Notes: generated from the letters alone by a model not told the origin. A stretch of 64,000 nucleotides of DNA from Collinsella sp. TF08-11AT (GCF_003437035.1 NZ_QSRL01000012.1:10635-74634); one strand, 5' to 3'. Shown: positions 24,885 through 33,874, numbered from the stretch's first letter. Translations and numbers: made by a program.

Positions 24885-25313
24885 TTAGGCCATCTTGTTG
24901 AGCATGTCGACACGGATCTGGTGACGGCCGCCGGCGTACTGGGCGCGCAGGAACTCGCGGGCGATCTTCTTGGCGACCTCGGTGCCCACAACGCCCGGGC
25001 CCATGGTGACCATGCGCGAGCCGTTGTGCTCGCGGGTCATGTAAGCGGAACGCTCGTCGGAAATGTTGGCGACGACCATGCCCTTGATCTTGACGGCGGC
25101 CATATAGGATCCGACGCCGTACTTATCGAATGCGAAGCCCTGGGAATCCTTGTGCTCCAGCAGGTCCTTGGCAACGGCGGTCGCGGAATCGACAAAGTCC
25201 GCGGCAGGGATCTCGGAATAGTCGACGACCTCGTGACCGTCGGCGATGAGCATCTCCTTGATGGACTCCTTCATCGACATACCGTCGGCATCGGAAGCGA
25301 TTACAACCCTCAT
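24885..25313 (-). CDS. lacA: Galactose-6-phosphate isomerase subunit LacA
   Basis: The 142-residue RpiB-family subunit begins MRVVIASDADGMSMKESIKE and contains DKYGVGSYMAAVKIKGMVVA and MTREHNGSRMVTMG. It partners LacB. GGAGG lies upstream of the ATG at 25313. It is the first gene of the minus-strand lac unit; its promoter region (25314-25553) contains repeated GAACA/TGTTC half-sites like those before lacF. Confidence 0.92.
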   Translation of the reverse strand: MRVVIASDADGMSMKESIKEMLIADGHEVVDYSEIPAADFVDSATAVAKDLLEHKDSQGFAFDKYGVGSYMAAVKIKGMVVANISDERSAYMTREHNGSRMVTMGPGVVGTEVAKKIAREFLRAQYAGGRHQIRVDMLNKMA

Positions 25314-25408
25314 GACATCCTCCTTGAGAGATACGCAGGTGCGTAGTTTCTGTTTGGAAGTGTTGAATCGCGCTCAGGTCCGGGCATCTGAATGTGCGGT
25401 TCTTCACT

Positions 25409-25482
25409 GTTCATGTTTATTTGAACACATTCGAACACCGACTGCAACAATAATTTGTTTATCTTTGTTCTTTTTTGAACAA
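25409..25482. promoter_or_regulatory. Candidate operators upstream of lacA
   Basis: TGAACACATTCGAACAC starts at 25422: two NGAACA half-sites ten bases apart, as also found before lacF (27415) and, more weakly, before the DeoR/galM pair (34832). Around it lie TGTTCATGTTTATTTGAACA (25409-25428) and TTGTTCTTTTTTGAACAA (25465-25482), both inverted repeats. DeoR-family lactose repressors bind TGTT-type repeats, so the DeoR protein at 34032-34796 is the first candidate. Confidence 0.6.
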
Positions 25483-25553
25483 ACACCATTCACGGATGAT
25501 TGCTGACCGTTTGAGCCCGGCGCGGATGTAGCGCCCACGTGTTCAACAAACAA

Positions 25554-25586
25554 AAGGGCGACCGAGAACGTGTCTCGGCCGCCCTT
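25554..25586 (-). terminator. Terminator after the 343-residue membrane protein gene
   Basis: AAGGGCG with CCGAGA (25554-25567) pairs with TCTCGG and CGCCCTT (up to 25586), with one unpaired base on each side. The minus strand continues CTTTTGTTTGTT. Confidence 0.7.
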
Positions 25587-25620
25587 CTCACGGTTGATCT
25601 TCCAAAGATCGCGTTGTCGC

Positions 25621-26652
25621 CTACTCAGACTGCCCGCTCTTCTTGGCATGTTTGGACGGAGCGCTCAGAAAACGGCCCGTCAAATAGTTCGCCGGGCCAG
25701 AGATATCGATCCCCAGCAGCACGTGTCCTAGCCATAGGAACGCCACGAGCACCAGTAGAGGAATCACACACGAGGTCACGATCATCACGATGACGCCTTC
25801 GATCAGATCGGTCACCTGCCGCACGATCTCGTCGGTCATCTGCTTGGCACTACTGGTTACCGACGTGACCAGGCTGGAGGCCCCGTCAGTCAACTGCTCG
25901 AGTACGTTTTTGGACTCCGTGGCCTCGGACTTTTTCTTGTTCGATTTTGAGCTGGTCTCGCCTGACTTGTCCGTGGTATCGGTCTTTTCCGCAGCGTCCG
26001 CTGCCTTTTGCTCAGCTTGCTCAATACTTACGCGATACGTTTCATCGACCTTCTGCGACACCCATACGCTTGCGGGCACAAGCGCCATGCCGATCATGGC
26101 GACTACCAGCACGCGGGTCGCCACGCGGCGCAGGACGGCACTCGTGCTCCAGCGTCCGTGAATGCCAAGCGAGACCGCAAAGAGTACCAACGCAAACGGG
26201 ATTAAGATGCCCAAGCCAACCGACCACAAAATCGTGAGCAAGTATTTCTCTAGGTATAGCACGGCAAGCACGATACCGAGGTTGCCTGAAAGCTGTGCGA
26301 GCTGCTCGGCAACCGGCGTTCCCGTATCACCCGGCAGCGCCGTGATGCCCGCAGACAGGGCAACGCACGAGGTCGTGAGCGCCAAAACGTTGCCCTTCTT
26401 TTGATCGATAACCTCGATGGTGGAGTCCCAAGTCTTGGTATCGGCAAAATGTGGGCGTGCGACAAATCCCGACAGCAACGCCAGCACCACGAGCGCAACG
26501 ATAAAGCCAATCTGCAGCTTTTTATTTGCGCACACGACATCGGACAGGCTGGGCTGCAGCTCGGTTACCGTCGTGTGCTCGGTTATCTGGACAGGACGCC
26601 CATGAGCCATCTCGTGCGCGTCTCTTTTTTGTATTGACCCGTTATCCGGCAT
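25621..26652 (-). CDS. Membrane protein of unknown function
   Basis: A 343-residue protein with hydrophobic segments at about 48-66, 118-135, 138-165, 182-205 and 285-315. The stretch between 210 and 285 is polar and Lys/Glu/Ser/Thr-rich (EQKAADAAEKTDTTDKSGET), followed by LVTSVTSSAKQMTDEIVRQV. The start at 26652 follows a strong GAGGAGGT. I recognise no family. It sits inside the lac region between lacA and lacF but has its own ribosome-binding site and terminator, so a link to lactose use is not implied. Confidence 0.8.
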   Translation of the reverse strand: MPDNGSIQKRDAHEMAHGRPVQITEHTTVTELQPSLSDVVCANKKLQIGFIVALVVLALLSGFVARPHFADTKTWDSTIEVIDQKKGNVLALTTSCVALSAGITALPGDTGTPVAEQLAQLSGNLGIVLAVLYLEKYLLTILWSVGLGILIPFALVLFAVSLGIHGRWSTSAVLRRVATRVLVVAMIGMALVPASVWVSQKVDETYRVSIEQAEQKAADAAEKTDTTDKSGETSSKSNKKKSEATESKNVLEQLTDGASSLVTSVTSSAKQMTDEIVRQVTDLIEGVIVMIVTSCVIPLLVLVAFLWLGHVLLGIDISGPANYLTGRFLSAPSKHAKKSGQSE

Positions 26653-26743
26653 TTGGATACCTCCTCAGTCCGGCGTTTAATGTGAAAGGAAGTATACCCA
26701 CCCAGCGAAAAACCGAACGGCAAGACGAACGGGCACCAAGACT

Positions 26744-26834
26744 GTCCCCAATGACTATTTCGGGATGAGTTGCGGTGGAATAGGGATTGTTTTGCGCCCG
26801 CCGGTCCCTATTCAGTCCCTATTTCACCGCAACT
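26744..26834. repeat. Composite of dispersed repeat families A and B
   Basis: GTCCCCAATGACTA (family A, 26744-26757) is followed after 10 bases by an inverted repeat, AGTTGCGGTGGAATAGGGA (26768-26786) with TCCCTATTTCACCGCAACT (26816-26834). The right arm (26812-26834) is identical, inverted, to 63901-63923. The same A-then-B order occurs at 63872-63923. Confidence 0.65.
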
Positions 26835-26847
26835 TGGAGGAGTGCAG

Positions 26848-26881
26848 AAAAAGCCCTGCCGCGGGTAGCGGCAGAGCTTTT
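26848..26881 (-). terminator. Terminator of lacF
   Basis: AAAAGC-c-CTGCCGC (26848-26862) pairs with GCGGCAG-a-GCTTTT (26868-26881). The minus strand ends in a run of U after the stem. Confidence 0.7.
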
Positions 26882-26908
26882 GGAAGGGGACTTGGTTGTG
26901 AGAGCTCG

Positions 26909-27247
26909 TTAGGCGAGCTTAGCCTCGAGTGCGGCGATGCGCTTATAGGCATCGATGGTAAAGCGGGTCTGCTTCTCCAGGATCATGGTGGTCATGAGAG
27001 TGTCCTGAGCGTGAGCCATGATGAAGGTCATCTCCATCTCGCCGCCGCCGGCCTCCTGCGAAAGCAGCTTGGTCTGCGTGTCATGGGCGCCGATAAGTGC
27101 ATCGCTGGCATCCTTGTGCAGCTGCTCGGCCTTCTCAAAATCACCCTCGCGAGCAGCATCGAGCGCTGCAAGCAGATCGGTCTGGGCGTCGCCCGCGTAT
27201 GCGACAATCTCGAATCCAACCATCGAGATTTCTTCTTTGGTTGCCAT
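26909..27247 (-). CDS. lacF: Lactose-specific PTS enzyme IIA
   Basis: The 112-residue all-helical EIIA of the lactose/cellobiose family passes phosphate from HPr to LacE. The phosphorylated histidine is His79 in MAHAQDTLM; the start region VGFEIVAYAGDAQTDLLAAL is typical. AAGGAA precedes the ATG. Unlike the usual lacFEG order it stands alone, with its own terminator and an upstream array of GAAC half-sites (27373-27430). The cognate lacE lies 1.6 kb away on the other strand. Confidence 0.92.
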   Translation of the reverse strand: MATKEEISMVGFEIVAYAGDAQTDLLAALDAAREGDFEKAEQLHKDASDALIGAHDTQTKLLSQEAGGGEMEMTFIMAHAQDTLMTTMILEKQTRFTIDAYKRIAALEAKLA

Positions 27248-27372
27248 ATTGCGTTCCTTTCACATATGAACCAACGGAGAGCATCGCGTCCGGGCATACG
27301 CGCTGCGCTGTGTATGGCAGGAACATTAACATTCAAACAAAAAAGAACAGCGCAAAACGTAATTTCGAGCTA

Positions 27373-27430
27373 TGAACGGTTGCTTTTCGCCCGTGAACGG
27401 TTTTTAAACCAATCTGAACATTCTCGAACA
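27373..27430. promoter_or_regulatory. Helically phased GAAC half-site array upstream of lacF
   Basis: TGAAC occurs at 27373, 27394 and 27415 and CGAAC at 27425, so the spacings are 21, 21 and 10 bases (two, two and one DNA turns). The last two form TGAACATTCTCGAACAC, which matches the lacA upstream site at 14 of 17 positions. This suggests cooperative binding of one repressor to one face of the DNA. Confidence 0.6.
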
Positions 27431-27461
27431 CAATTAGCGGCAACCCAAACAGGTCCGCACC

Positions 27462-28466
27462 CTAGCGTACATAGCGCACCGTATCGCCCTCGACGAGCAC
27501 ACCCGGAAACAGCATGTGCTCCACACCGGGTGCAGCGCCCTCGGCGCCGGCAATCTTGTCGACCGCCCACATGCCGACGCGCTTGTTGTCAAAGCGCACC
27601 GTAGTCAGGCGACGATCGGGCACGATATCGCCCAAACTATCGTCAACACCCACCACGCTTACGTCCTCGGGCACGCGCCTTCCGCACGACTCGAGCCCGC
27701 GAATGCAGCCGTAGGCCATGGCATCGTTGGAAGCATAAATGGCCGTACAGGTCGGATCGTCCGCCAGAGCCTGACCGGCAGCATACCCGCTCCGTGCCGT
27801 CCAATCGCCACGGACGAGTCGCGGCGGCTCAATACCATGCGCGCGCAATGTCTCACGCCAGCCCTCCTCGCGTTGCATGCCCGAAAGCGAGCGCTCGGGG
27901 CACGAGATAAAGTGCACGGTCCTGTGCCCCTGCTCCAACAAGTACTCGACCACCTGGCGCGAGCAATCGAACTGGTCGTTATCGACCGTTGAACAGAGCG
28001 GGTGCTCCAGCATGGTAACGAGCACCGTCTGCATGCCGGGCAGCGGCTCAAAGGTGCCAAAGTCCGCCGGCATGCGGTTCATGATCACGACCATGCCGTC
28101 CACCGGCAGTGCGCTCATGCGCGACGATGCGCTCTCGAGGGTATAGGGATGTCCATCTACTTTAGTAAGGGTGATGGCATAGCCGTGCTTGTCGGCGGCG
28201 GCGGCAAAGCCCTCCATGCGGTCGAGATTGCCGGTGCCGGTAATGTTGAACATGGCGACGCCGACGGTCTTGAACTTGCCGCGACGCAGCGAACGGCCGG
28301 CAAAGTTTGGACGATACCCCAGCTCGCGCATGGCGGCACGCACGCGCTCCTTGGTCTCGGGACGCACGCTGGGCGAATCGTGCACGGTGCGCGAGACCGT
28401 CTGCTCCGAGACGCCCGCGAGACGCGCCACGTCCTTAACGGAAACCGATTTTTTAACAGCGGCCAT
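27462..28466 (-). CDS. LacI/GalR-family regulator, probably of lacE-lacG
   Basis: A 334-residue regulator with the head SVKDVARLAGVSEQTVSRTV, then HDSPSVRPETKERVRAAMRE and the hinge RPNFAGRSLRRGK, followed by the sensor domain with STVDNDQFDCSRQVVEYLLE and VSVVGVDDSLGDIV. It is similar throughout to the LacI at 16304-17335. It is divergent from lacE; two inverse operator-like sequences and a third near its own start lie in the 355-base region between them. Effector unknown. Confidence 0.92.
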   Translation of the reverse strand: MAAVKKSVSVKDVARLAGVSEQTVSRTVHDSPSVRPETKERVRAAMRELGYRPNFAGRSLRRGKFKTVGVAMFNITGTGNLDRMEGFAAAADKHGYAITLTKVDGHPYTLESASSRMSALPVDGMVVIMNRMPADFGTFEPLPGMQTVLVTMLEHPLCSTVDNDQFDCSRQVVEYLLEQGHRTVHFISCPERSLSGMQREEGWRETLRAHGIEPPRLVRGDWTARSGYAAGQALADDPTCTAIYASNDAMAYGCIRGLESCGRRVPEDVSVVGVDDSLGDIVPDRRLTTVRFDNKRVGMWAVDKIAGAEGAAPGVEHMLFPGVLVEGDTVRYVR

Positions 28467-28480
28467 AGGTCGATCTTTCT

Positions 28481-28760
28481 ATGTCAACGATGCCATCGCG
28501 GACATCCCAACAGACAAAATGAACGCCTCCAAGTATATCCAACGCCTCCCCGCAATACGCTTACCACCCAAAACCTACCGTTCACCGACAATCCCGCTTC
28601 CCCGGACGGCTTTTGTCGTCCAAATGTTAACGTTGCCATTGCGCAAACACAGGGCCACCGGGCGGCTCAAACGTTCACGCGTAAGGAATCGATGGTTCGC
28701 AGGCACAGGAACCACCGGTTCGCGTCTTTTTTTGTGTCGCAAAATGGCAACGTCAACATT
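28481..28760. promoter_or_regulatory. Three LacI-type operators between lacI and lacE
   Basis: AATGTTAACGTTGCCATT (28623-28640) and AATGGCAACGTCAACATT (28743-28760) are inverse with one mismatch. A third version, ATGTCAACGATGCCAT (28481-28496), lies before the regulator gene. The GTTAACGT core also appears in the galK operators, which are otherwise different. Confidence 0.65.
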
Positions 28761-28821
28761 TTGGCAACCGAACGCCAAGAGCTACCATCGTTGCTAACCC
28801 ACCGACTCTTAGGAGCATTGT

Positions 28822-30597
28822 ATGGAGCAACTCATCGCCATCATCGAAAAGGGCCAGCCCTTTTTCAACGCGATCGCCCGCAACAAGTACCTCAAGGCGA
28901 TCCGCGACGGCTTTATCTCCGTCATCCCCATCATCATCTTCTCGTCCATCTTCTGTCTGGTAGCCTCGGTCCCCAACATCTGGGGTTTCTACTGGCCCGA
29001 TGACATCAACAACGCCCTGTGGAAGTGCTACAACTACTCCATGGGCATCCTGGCCATCGCCTGTGCCGCCACCACGGCCAAGCACTTCGCCGACGCGCAG
29101 AACCGCGACCTGCCCAAGAATAACCAGATCAACTTTATCTCGTGCATGTGCGCGGCCATCATCGGCTTCCTGCTCCTTTCGAGCGACACGATCGCCACGG
29201 ACGCCGCCAGCGGCTTCAACACCACCTACCTTGGTTCCAAGGGCCTGCTGACCGCCTTCATCGCTGCGTTTGTGACCGGCATCATCTACAAGTTCTTCAT
29301 TAAGCGCAACATCACCGTCAAGATGCCCGAGCAGGTTCCGCCCAACATCTCGCAGACCTTTAAGGACATCATCCCCTTCTCCGTCTGCATCACCGTCTTT
29401 TGGGTCTTTGACATCGTCTTCCGCGCTGCCTTTGGCTTCTGCTTTGCCCAGGGCGTCATCCAAGTGTTCCAGCCCCTGTTCACCGCTGCCGACGGCTACA
29501 TCGGCCTCGCTGTGATCTACGGCGCTATGAGCCTGTTCTGGTTCGTCGGCGTCCACGGCCCCTCGATCGTCGAGCCCGCCATCGCCGCCGCCCTCGTTGC
29601 CAACATGACCGACAACCTAGCTGCGTTCCAGGCTGGTCAGCACGCTTCCGCTGTCCTGACCCAGGGTGCCCAGTACTTCGTCGTCTGCATGGGCGGCACC
29701 GGCGCCACGCTCGTCCTGGTCTTTATGTTCTGCTTCCTGGCCAAATCCCAGGAGATGCGTGCCGTCGGTAAGGCAGCCATCGTCCCCGTGTGCTTTGCCG
29801 TCAACGAGCCGCTGCTGTTCGCCGCACCCATCGTGCTCAACCCCGTCTTCTTTGTCCCGTTTGTCTTTGCTCCGATCGCCAACATCTGGATCCTCAAAAT
29901 CTTTATCGACTTCTTGGGCATGAACGGCTTTATGTACACCCTGCCTTGGACCGTTCCCGGCCCCATCGGCACCATCATGGGCTTGGGCTTCCAGCCGCTC
30001 GCCTTTGTGATGCTCGCCCTCATCTTGGTCGTCGACTTTGTCCTGTACTATCCGTTCTTCCGTGCCTATGACGCCCAGAAGTGCGCCGAGGAGGCCGAGA
30101 TCTCCCAGGAGGAGCTCGCCGCCAAGAACGCCGAGAAGGCCGCCAAGCTCAACGACGCCTTCCAGGGCAAGGCCGATGCCAAGAGCGTTGCCGCCGGCGC
30201 CGCAGCCGAGGCCGTGAAGGCCAACGCCCCCACCGCTTCCACAGCACCCGCTGCCGAGGCAACGACCGCCAGCGACCTCAACGGCAAGCGTGTGCTCGTG
30301 CTCTGCCAGGGTGGCGGAACCTCGGGCCTGCTCGCCAACGCGCTGGCCAAGGCTGCCAAGGAGCGCGGCATCAATCTGGAGACCGCTGCCGAGGCATATG
30401 GCAACCACGTCGACATGCTCCCCGACTTTGACCTGGTCGTCCTGGCCCCGCAGGCAGCCAGCTACCTGGGCGACCTGCAGAAGGATTGCGAGCGCGTGGG
30501 CAACAAGTGCGTCGCCTGCCGCGGTAAGCAGTACATCGAGCTCTCCCAGAACGGCGACAAGTCTCTCGCCTTCGTCTCCGAGCAGCTTTCGAAGTAA
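28822..30597 (+). CDS. lacE: Lactose-specific PTS enzyme IICB
   Basis: The 591-residue membrane transporter imports and phosphorylates lactose at C6'. The IIC domain (about 1-420, with eight or more hydrophobic segments) carries CFAVNEPLLFAAPIVLNP, the substrate-site motif of the lactose/cellobiose family. An Ala/Glu/Lys-rich linker (about 425-485) leads to the IIB domain with its phospho-cysteine in VLVLCQGGGTSGLLANAL (Cys495). AGGAGC precedes the ATG. lacG follows on the same strand. LacI-type operators lie upstream. Confidence 0.94.
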   Translation: MEQLIAIIEKGQPFFNAIARNKYLKAIRDGFISVIPIIIFSSIFCLVASVPNIWGFYWPDDINNALWKCYNYSMGILAIACAATTAKHFADAQNRDLPKNNQINFISCMCAAIIGFLLLSSDTIATDAASGFNTTYLGSKGLLTAFIAAFVTGIIYKFFIKRNITVKMPEQVPPNISQTFKDIIPFSVCITVFWVFDIVFRAAFGFCFAQGVIQVFQPLFTAADGYIGLAVIYGAMSLFWFVGVHGPSIVEPAIAAALVANMTDNLAAFQAGQHASAVLTQGAQYFVVCMGGTGATLVLVFMFCFLAKSQEMRAVGKAAIVPVCFAVNEPLLFAAPIVLNPVFFVPFVFAPIANIWILKIFIDFLGMNGFMYTLPWTVPGPIGTIMGLGFQPLAFVMLALILVVDFVLYYPFFRAYDAQKCAEEAEISQEELAAKNAEKAAKLNDAFQGKADAKSVAAGAAAEAVKANAPTASTAPAAEATTASDLNGKRVLVLCQGGGTSGLLANALAKAAKERGINLETAAEAYGNHVDMLPDFDLVVLAPQAASYLGDLQKDCERVGNKCVACRGKQYIELSQNGDKSLAFVSEQLSK

Positions 30598-30607
30598 GTA
30601 ACGCCTA

Positions 30608-30639
30608 GGGCCAGCCGACCATCCAAGACCGGCTGGCCC
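30608..30639 (+). promoter_or_regulatory. Intercistronic hairpin between lacE and lacG
   Basis: GGGCCAGCCG (30608-30617) pairs perfectly with CGGCTGGCCC (30630-30639), followed by only a short TTCG. It is probably an attenuating or mRNA-stabilising stem rather than a full terminator, allowing lacG to be read through. Confidence 0.55.
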
Positions 30640-30663
30640 TTCGATTTAGACGATTGGATCATC

Positions 30664-32103
30664 ATGTCCGTTAACCCTGCTAGCGTCACCAACCCGCCTG
30701 CGCAGTTTCCCGAGGACTTTGTCTTTGGCGGCGCCACTGCTGCCTACCAGGTAGAGGGCGAGACCCGCACTCACGGTAAGGGCAAGGTTGCCTGGGACGA
30801 CTTTCTGGAAGCCCAGGGTCGCTTCTCTCCCGATCCCGCCTCCGACTTCTACAACCAGTATCCGGTGGACCTGGAGCTGTGCGAGGAGTTTGGCATCAAC
30901 GGTATTCGCCTCTCCATCGCCTGGAGCCGCATCTTCCCCGAGGGCACCGGCAAGGTGAACCCCGAGGGCGTGCAGTTCTACCACAACCTCTTTGCCGAGT
31001 GCCACAAGCACCACGTTGAGCCGTTTGTCACGCTGCATCACTTCGACACGCCGCTGCCCCTCTTTGAGAAGGGCGACTTCCTCAATCGCGAGACCATCGA
31101 CGCCTTTGTGGACTTTGCCACCTTCTGCTTTAAGGAGTACGCCGACCAGGTAACCTATTGGTTCACTTTTAACGAGATCTGGGCGGACGCCTCCAACACC
31201 TACATCGAGGGCACCTTCCCCGGCGGCGTCAAAGCTCATCTGGCCGAGGCCTTCCAGTGCGAGCACAACATGATGCTCGCCCACGCCAAGGCCGTGCTGG
31301 CCTTCCACAACGGCGGTTTTAGGGGCAAGATCGGCGTCATTCAATCGCTGGAGTTTAAGTATCCGCTCAACGAGAACGACCCCGCCGACATCAAGGCCGC
31401 CAATAACGAGCACGTGCTGCAGAACCAGTTCTTGCTCGACGCCACCTTCCGCGGGGACTATGCTCCCGACACCCTCGAGTGCGCCAACCGCCTGGCTGCC
31501 GTCTCGGGCGGCGCCATCGAGATCCTGGACGATGATCTGGAAATCATGCGCGAGGCCGCGCTCTACAACGATTACCTGGGTGTCAACAACTACCAGTGCC
31601 GCTTCCTCAAGGCTTACGACGGCGAGAACGACCTGCACCACAACGGTACGGGCGAGAAGGGCACCGGTCGCTGGCGCGTTAAGGGTATTGGCGAGCATGT
31701 GAACAAGCCCGGTATCCCCACCACCGACTGGGACTGGATTATCTATCCCGAGGGTCTGTTCGATCTGCTCGTCTACATTAAGCAGCGCTACCCCAACTAC
31801 AAGCAGATCTTCATCACCGAGAACGGCATGGGCTACAAGGACCCCTACAAGGACGGTTTTGTGGACGACCAGCCGCGCATCGACTACATCGAGCAGCACC
31901 TGCGCTGGCTGCTTAAGGCCATGGAGGTGGGCGTCAACGTGGGCGGCTACTTCCTGTGGAGCCTGCAAGATCAGTTCTCCTGGACCAACGGCTACAACAA
32001 GCGCTATGGCTTCTTCTACGTAGACTTTAAGACCCAAAAGCGCACGCCCAAGGCGAGCGCCTACTGGTACAAGCACGTGGCGGAAACCCGTCGCCTGGAC
32101 TAG
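30664..32103 (+). CDS. lacG: 6-Phospho-beta-galactosidase
   Basis: The 479-residue GH1 enzyme hydrolyses lactose-6-phosphate to glucose and galactose-6-phosphate. Visible are FVFGGATAAYQVEG, the acid/base Glu171 in TFNE, and the nucleophile Glu386 in ITENGMG; the length and the C-terminal SLQDQFSWTNGYNKRYGFFY fit the LacG group. A phospho-beta-glucosidase is the alternative, but the lacE neighbour favours LacG. The ribosome-binding site is weak (GGATCATC). A terminator and a triple tandem palindrome follow. Confidence 0.93.
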   Translation: MSVNPASVTNPPAQFPEDFVFGGATAAYQVEGETRTHGKGKVAWDDFLEAQGRFSPDPASDFYNQYPVDLELCEEFGINGIRLSIAWSRIFPEGTGKVNPEGVQFYHNLFAECHKHHVEPFVTLHHFDTPLPLFEKGDFLNRETIDAFVDFATFCFKEYADQVTYWFTFNEIWADASNTYIEGTFPGGVKAHLAEAFQCEHNMMLAHAKAVLAFHNGGFRGKIGVIQSLEFKYPLNENDPADIKAANNEHVLQNQFLLDATFRGDYAPDTLECANRLAAVSGGAIEILDDDLEIMREAALYNDYLGVNNYQCRFLKAYDGENDLHHNGTGEKGTGRWRVKGIGEHVNKPGIPTTDWDWIIYPEGLFDLLVYIKQRYPNYKQIFITENGMGYKDPYKDGFVDDQPRIDYIEQHLRWLLKAMEVGVNVGGYFLWSLQDQFSWTNGYNKRYGFFYVDFKTQKRTPKASAYWYKHVAETRRLD

Positions 32104-32156
32104 TGCCTTGCGGCGAGCGAGATGCCCCGCTCACACAACCTGCCCCCATTTCTCAG

Positions 32157-32192
32157 CCGGGGGCGGCACGTCACACGGCGCGCCGCCCCCGG
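32157..32192 (+). terminator. Terminator of lacE-lacG
   Basis: CCGGGGGCGGC (32157-32167) pairs perfectly with GCCGCCCCCGG (32182-32192), followed by CCTTTGTGTTTG. Confidence 0.7.
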
Positions 32193-32222
32193 CCTTTGTG
32201 TTTGGGCGAACCGGGAGCCGTT

Positions 32223-32440
32223 TGTCTCAATCTGTAACATCTAGCCGAGCTTTCCGGTCCTAACTGTTACAGATCGAGATGAACCGGGGAACCCGAACCG
32301 AAGTGTCTCAATCTGTAACATTTAGCCGGCGTTTTTGCTCCCAGCCGTTACAGATTTAGACAAACGAACCAGTCAATCCCCTCAATCTCGATCTGTAACA
32401 CCTAGCCGAGTTTTTCGGTCCCAACTGTTACAGATCGAGA
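32223..32440. repeat. Three tandem palindromic units of about 60 bp
   Basis: Units at 32223-32281, 32304-32363 and 32386-32440 share the plan TCTCRATCTGTAACA - CTAGCCG - TGTTACAGATCGAGA. In each unit the ends are inverse and the centre carries a G-C stem or T-run (for example GAGTTTTTCGGTCCC). Units are separated by about 22 non-repeated bases. They occupy most of the 400-base gap after lacG. Confidence 0.75.
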
Positions 32441-32503
32441 CAAATGAAATAGACCGGGCTGACAATCTCAGCCGCATGCCCCCTTTTGGCCGCATGCCGT
32501 CGA

Positions 32504-33874
32504 TCAGATAAAGATCGTCATATACAGAGGTAGATATATCCTATGCCCTTCAGCCCTGAGCTGTTTTGGGTGAAGGACTATCTCTTCTCCGACTCGTCGT
32601 TCGAATCGTCTGCCGAAATCGTCAAGCGAGATTGTTGAATACGATTTGGAAGATTTAACTTCAACAGGAGTGATCCGCGGTTTTCCAGCCGCGTCTTCAA
32701 AGCCGCGCGAAACAAGAAAATCAATTTCACGCGTTCTGGGCCGACTCCCCTCTGTTTTGGAAGGCTCCTGCCAGCTGTAATAAAAAAGCGAATGCCCCAG
32801 ACTCTTAAGCTGCTGCGCCACGATGTTCTCGATTAGCATTCCTTTATTAATTGAAATTCTTCCAAATTGAATGTCTCTATGAACATCCATAAGGTCCGGA
32901 CCATCATCAAACGCCAAGCTCACGAGCAATCCCGTGTCCGCCATATAGCATTTAAGCGAAGACGCGTCCTCGTGCAGGCGGTAACCCACGCTCGGATCAC
33001 TGCATAAATAGCAACGGTTAATCAGTCGCGCATCCTCAAGCCAGATTAACGCCGACTCATATGTCTCAAAACGGGACCCCTTCTCCAAGCTGTCAAATTT
33101 GAACCGTTTATTTGCCGCAGATAATTGACCCGGAATATCGTCATAAACCGCCCGCGCACGTCTAGCGTCCGAACCTCCAAACTTGGCAATGTCCTCCCTG
33201 TACAGTGCGATAATCTGCCGTTTAACCCTGTCGCATCCTCTAAAATCATTCTCTGCCACAAAGGAGTCGACCGACTGAGGCATACCACCGACAAGCATAT
33301 ACTCATCAAATAATCTCATGCACGTCGCATGAACGCCGTCCGGAAGCGCGGTCCGAGATTCGCGCGCTTTACGGATCTCTTCTGCATAAAGATCTTTTCC
33401 GGTCGCCCAAAGATACTCCTCAAAATCGAGGGGCTCGAGAGGGATTCTTTCTTCCTCTGACGGTATGACAATGCTATCGACATTCTTTTTGATGGAGACA
33501 AGAGAGCCTGTCTCGATGTAATCAAATCTGCCGTCTTCTACAAGATGCTTTATGTATTCGCGCGCGATGGGAAACCGCTGCACTTCATCAAAAATGACCA
33601 GCGACTCTCTCGGTTCGAGGGCCTTACCATACTGCAGCTGAAGCATGCGTAAAAAAAGATCGACATCTTCACGATGGTTCAGAAATATATCGAGCGTGGC
33701 TTTGCTAGCAGCCGAAAAGTCAATGTACAGATAATCCTTGTATTCATTTTGCGCGAAGCACTTGACGAGCGTCGTTTTGCCAACGCGTCTTGCACCCTCA
33801 ATAAGCACCGCAGTGCGCCCTTGCGAGCGTTCTTTCCACTCCTGCAGACGATCATATGCCTTCCGTTTAAACAT
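32504..33874 (-). CDS. AAA+ ATPase with DUF4143 C-terminal domain
   Basis: A 456-residue protein of the AAA_14/DUF4143 type. Walker A is GARRVGKTT (residues 27-35), Walker B ESLVIFDEVQRFP, and a sensor-like TGS follows (YIETGSLVS). The C-terminal domain has a PD-(D/E)XK-like core: REIDFLV and TPVEVKSSKSYS. Such ATPases are common accessory genes of unclear role. GAGGTGAG precedes the ATG. Codon use is more AT-rich than in its neighbours (many AAA, ATA and TTT codons), suggesting transfer. Three 14-bp repeats spaced exactly 34 bases apart lie just upstream. Confidence 0.88.
   Translation of the reverse strand: MFKRKAYDRLQEWKERSQGRTAVLIEGARRVGKTTLVKCFAQNEYKDYLYIDFSAASKATLDIFLNHREDVDLFLRMLQLQYGKALEPRESLVIFDEVQRFPIAREYIKHLVEDGRFDYIETGSLVSIKKNVDSIVIPSEEERIPLEPLDFEEYLWATGKDLYAEEIRKARESRTALPDGVHATCMRLFDEYMLVGGMPQSVDSFVAENDFRGCDRVKRQIIALYREDIAKFGGSDARRARAVYDDIPGQLSAANKRFKFDSLEKGSRFETYESALIWLEDARLINRCYLCSDPSVGYRLHEDASSLKCYMADTGLLVSLAFDDGPDLMDVHRDIQFGRISINKGMLIENIVAQQLKSLGHSLFYYSWQEPSKTEGSRPRTREIDFLVSRGFEDAAGKPRITPVEVKSSKSYSTISLDDFGRRFERRVGEEIVLHPKQLRAEGHRIYLPLYMTIFI

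Noticed and set aside
30646..32076. 476-residue minus-strand frame opposite lacG
   Set aside because: Exact shadow of lacG with a low-complexity Val/Gly/Leu pattern; lacG shows catalytic motifs.
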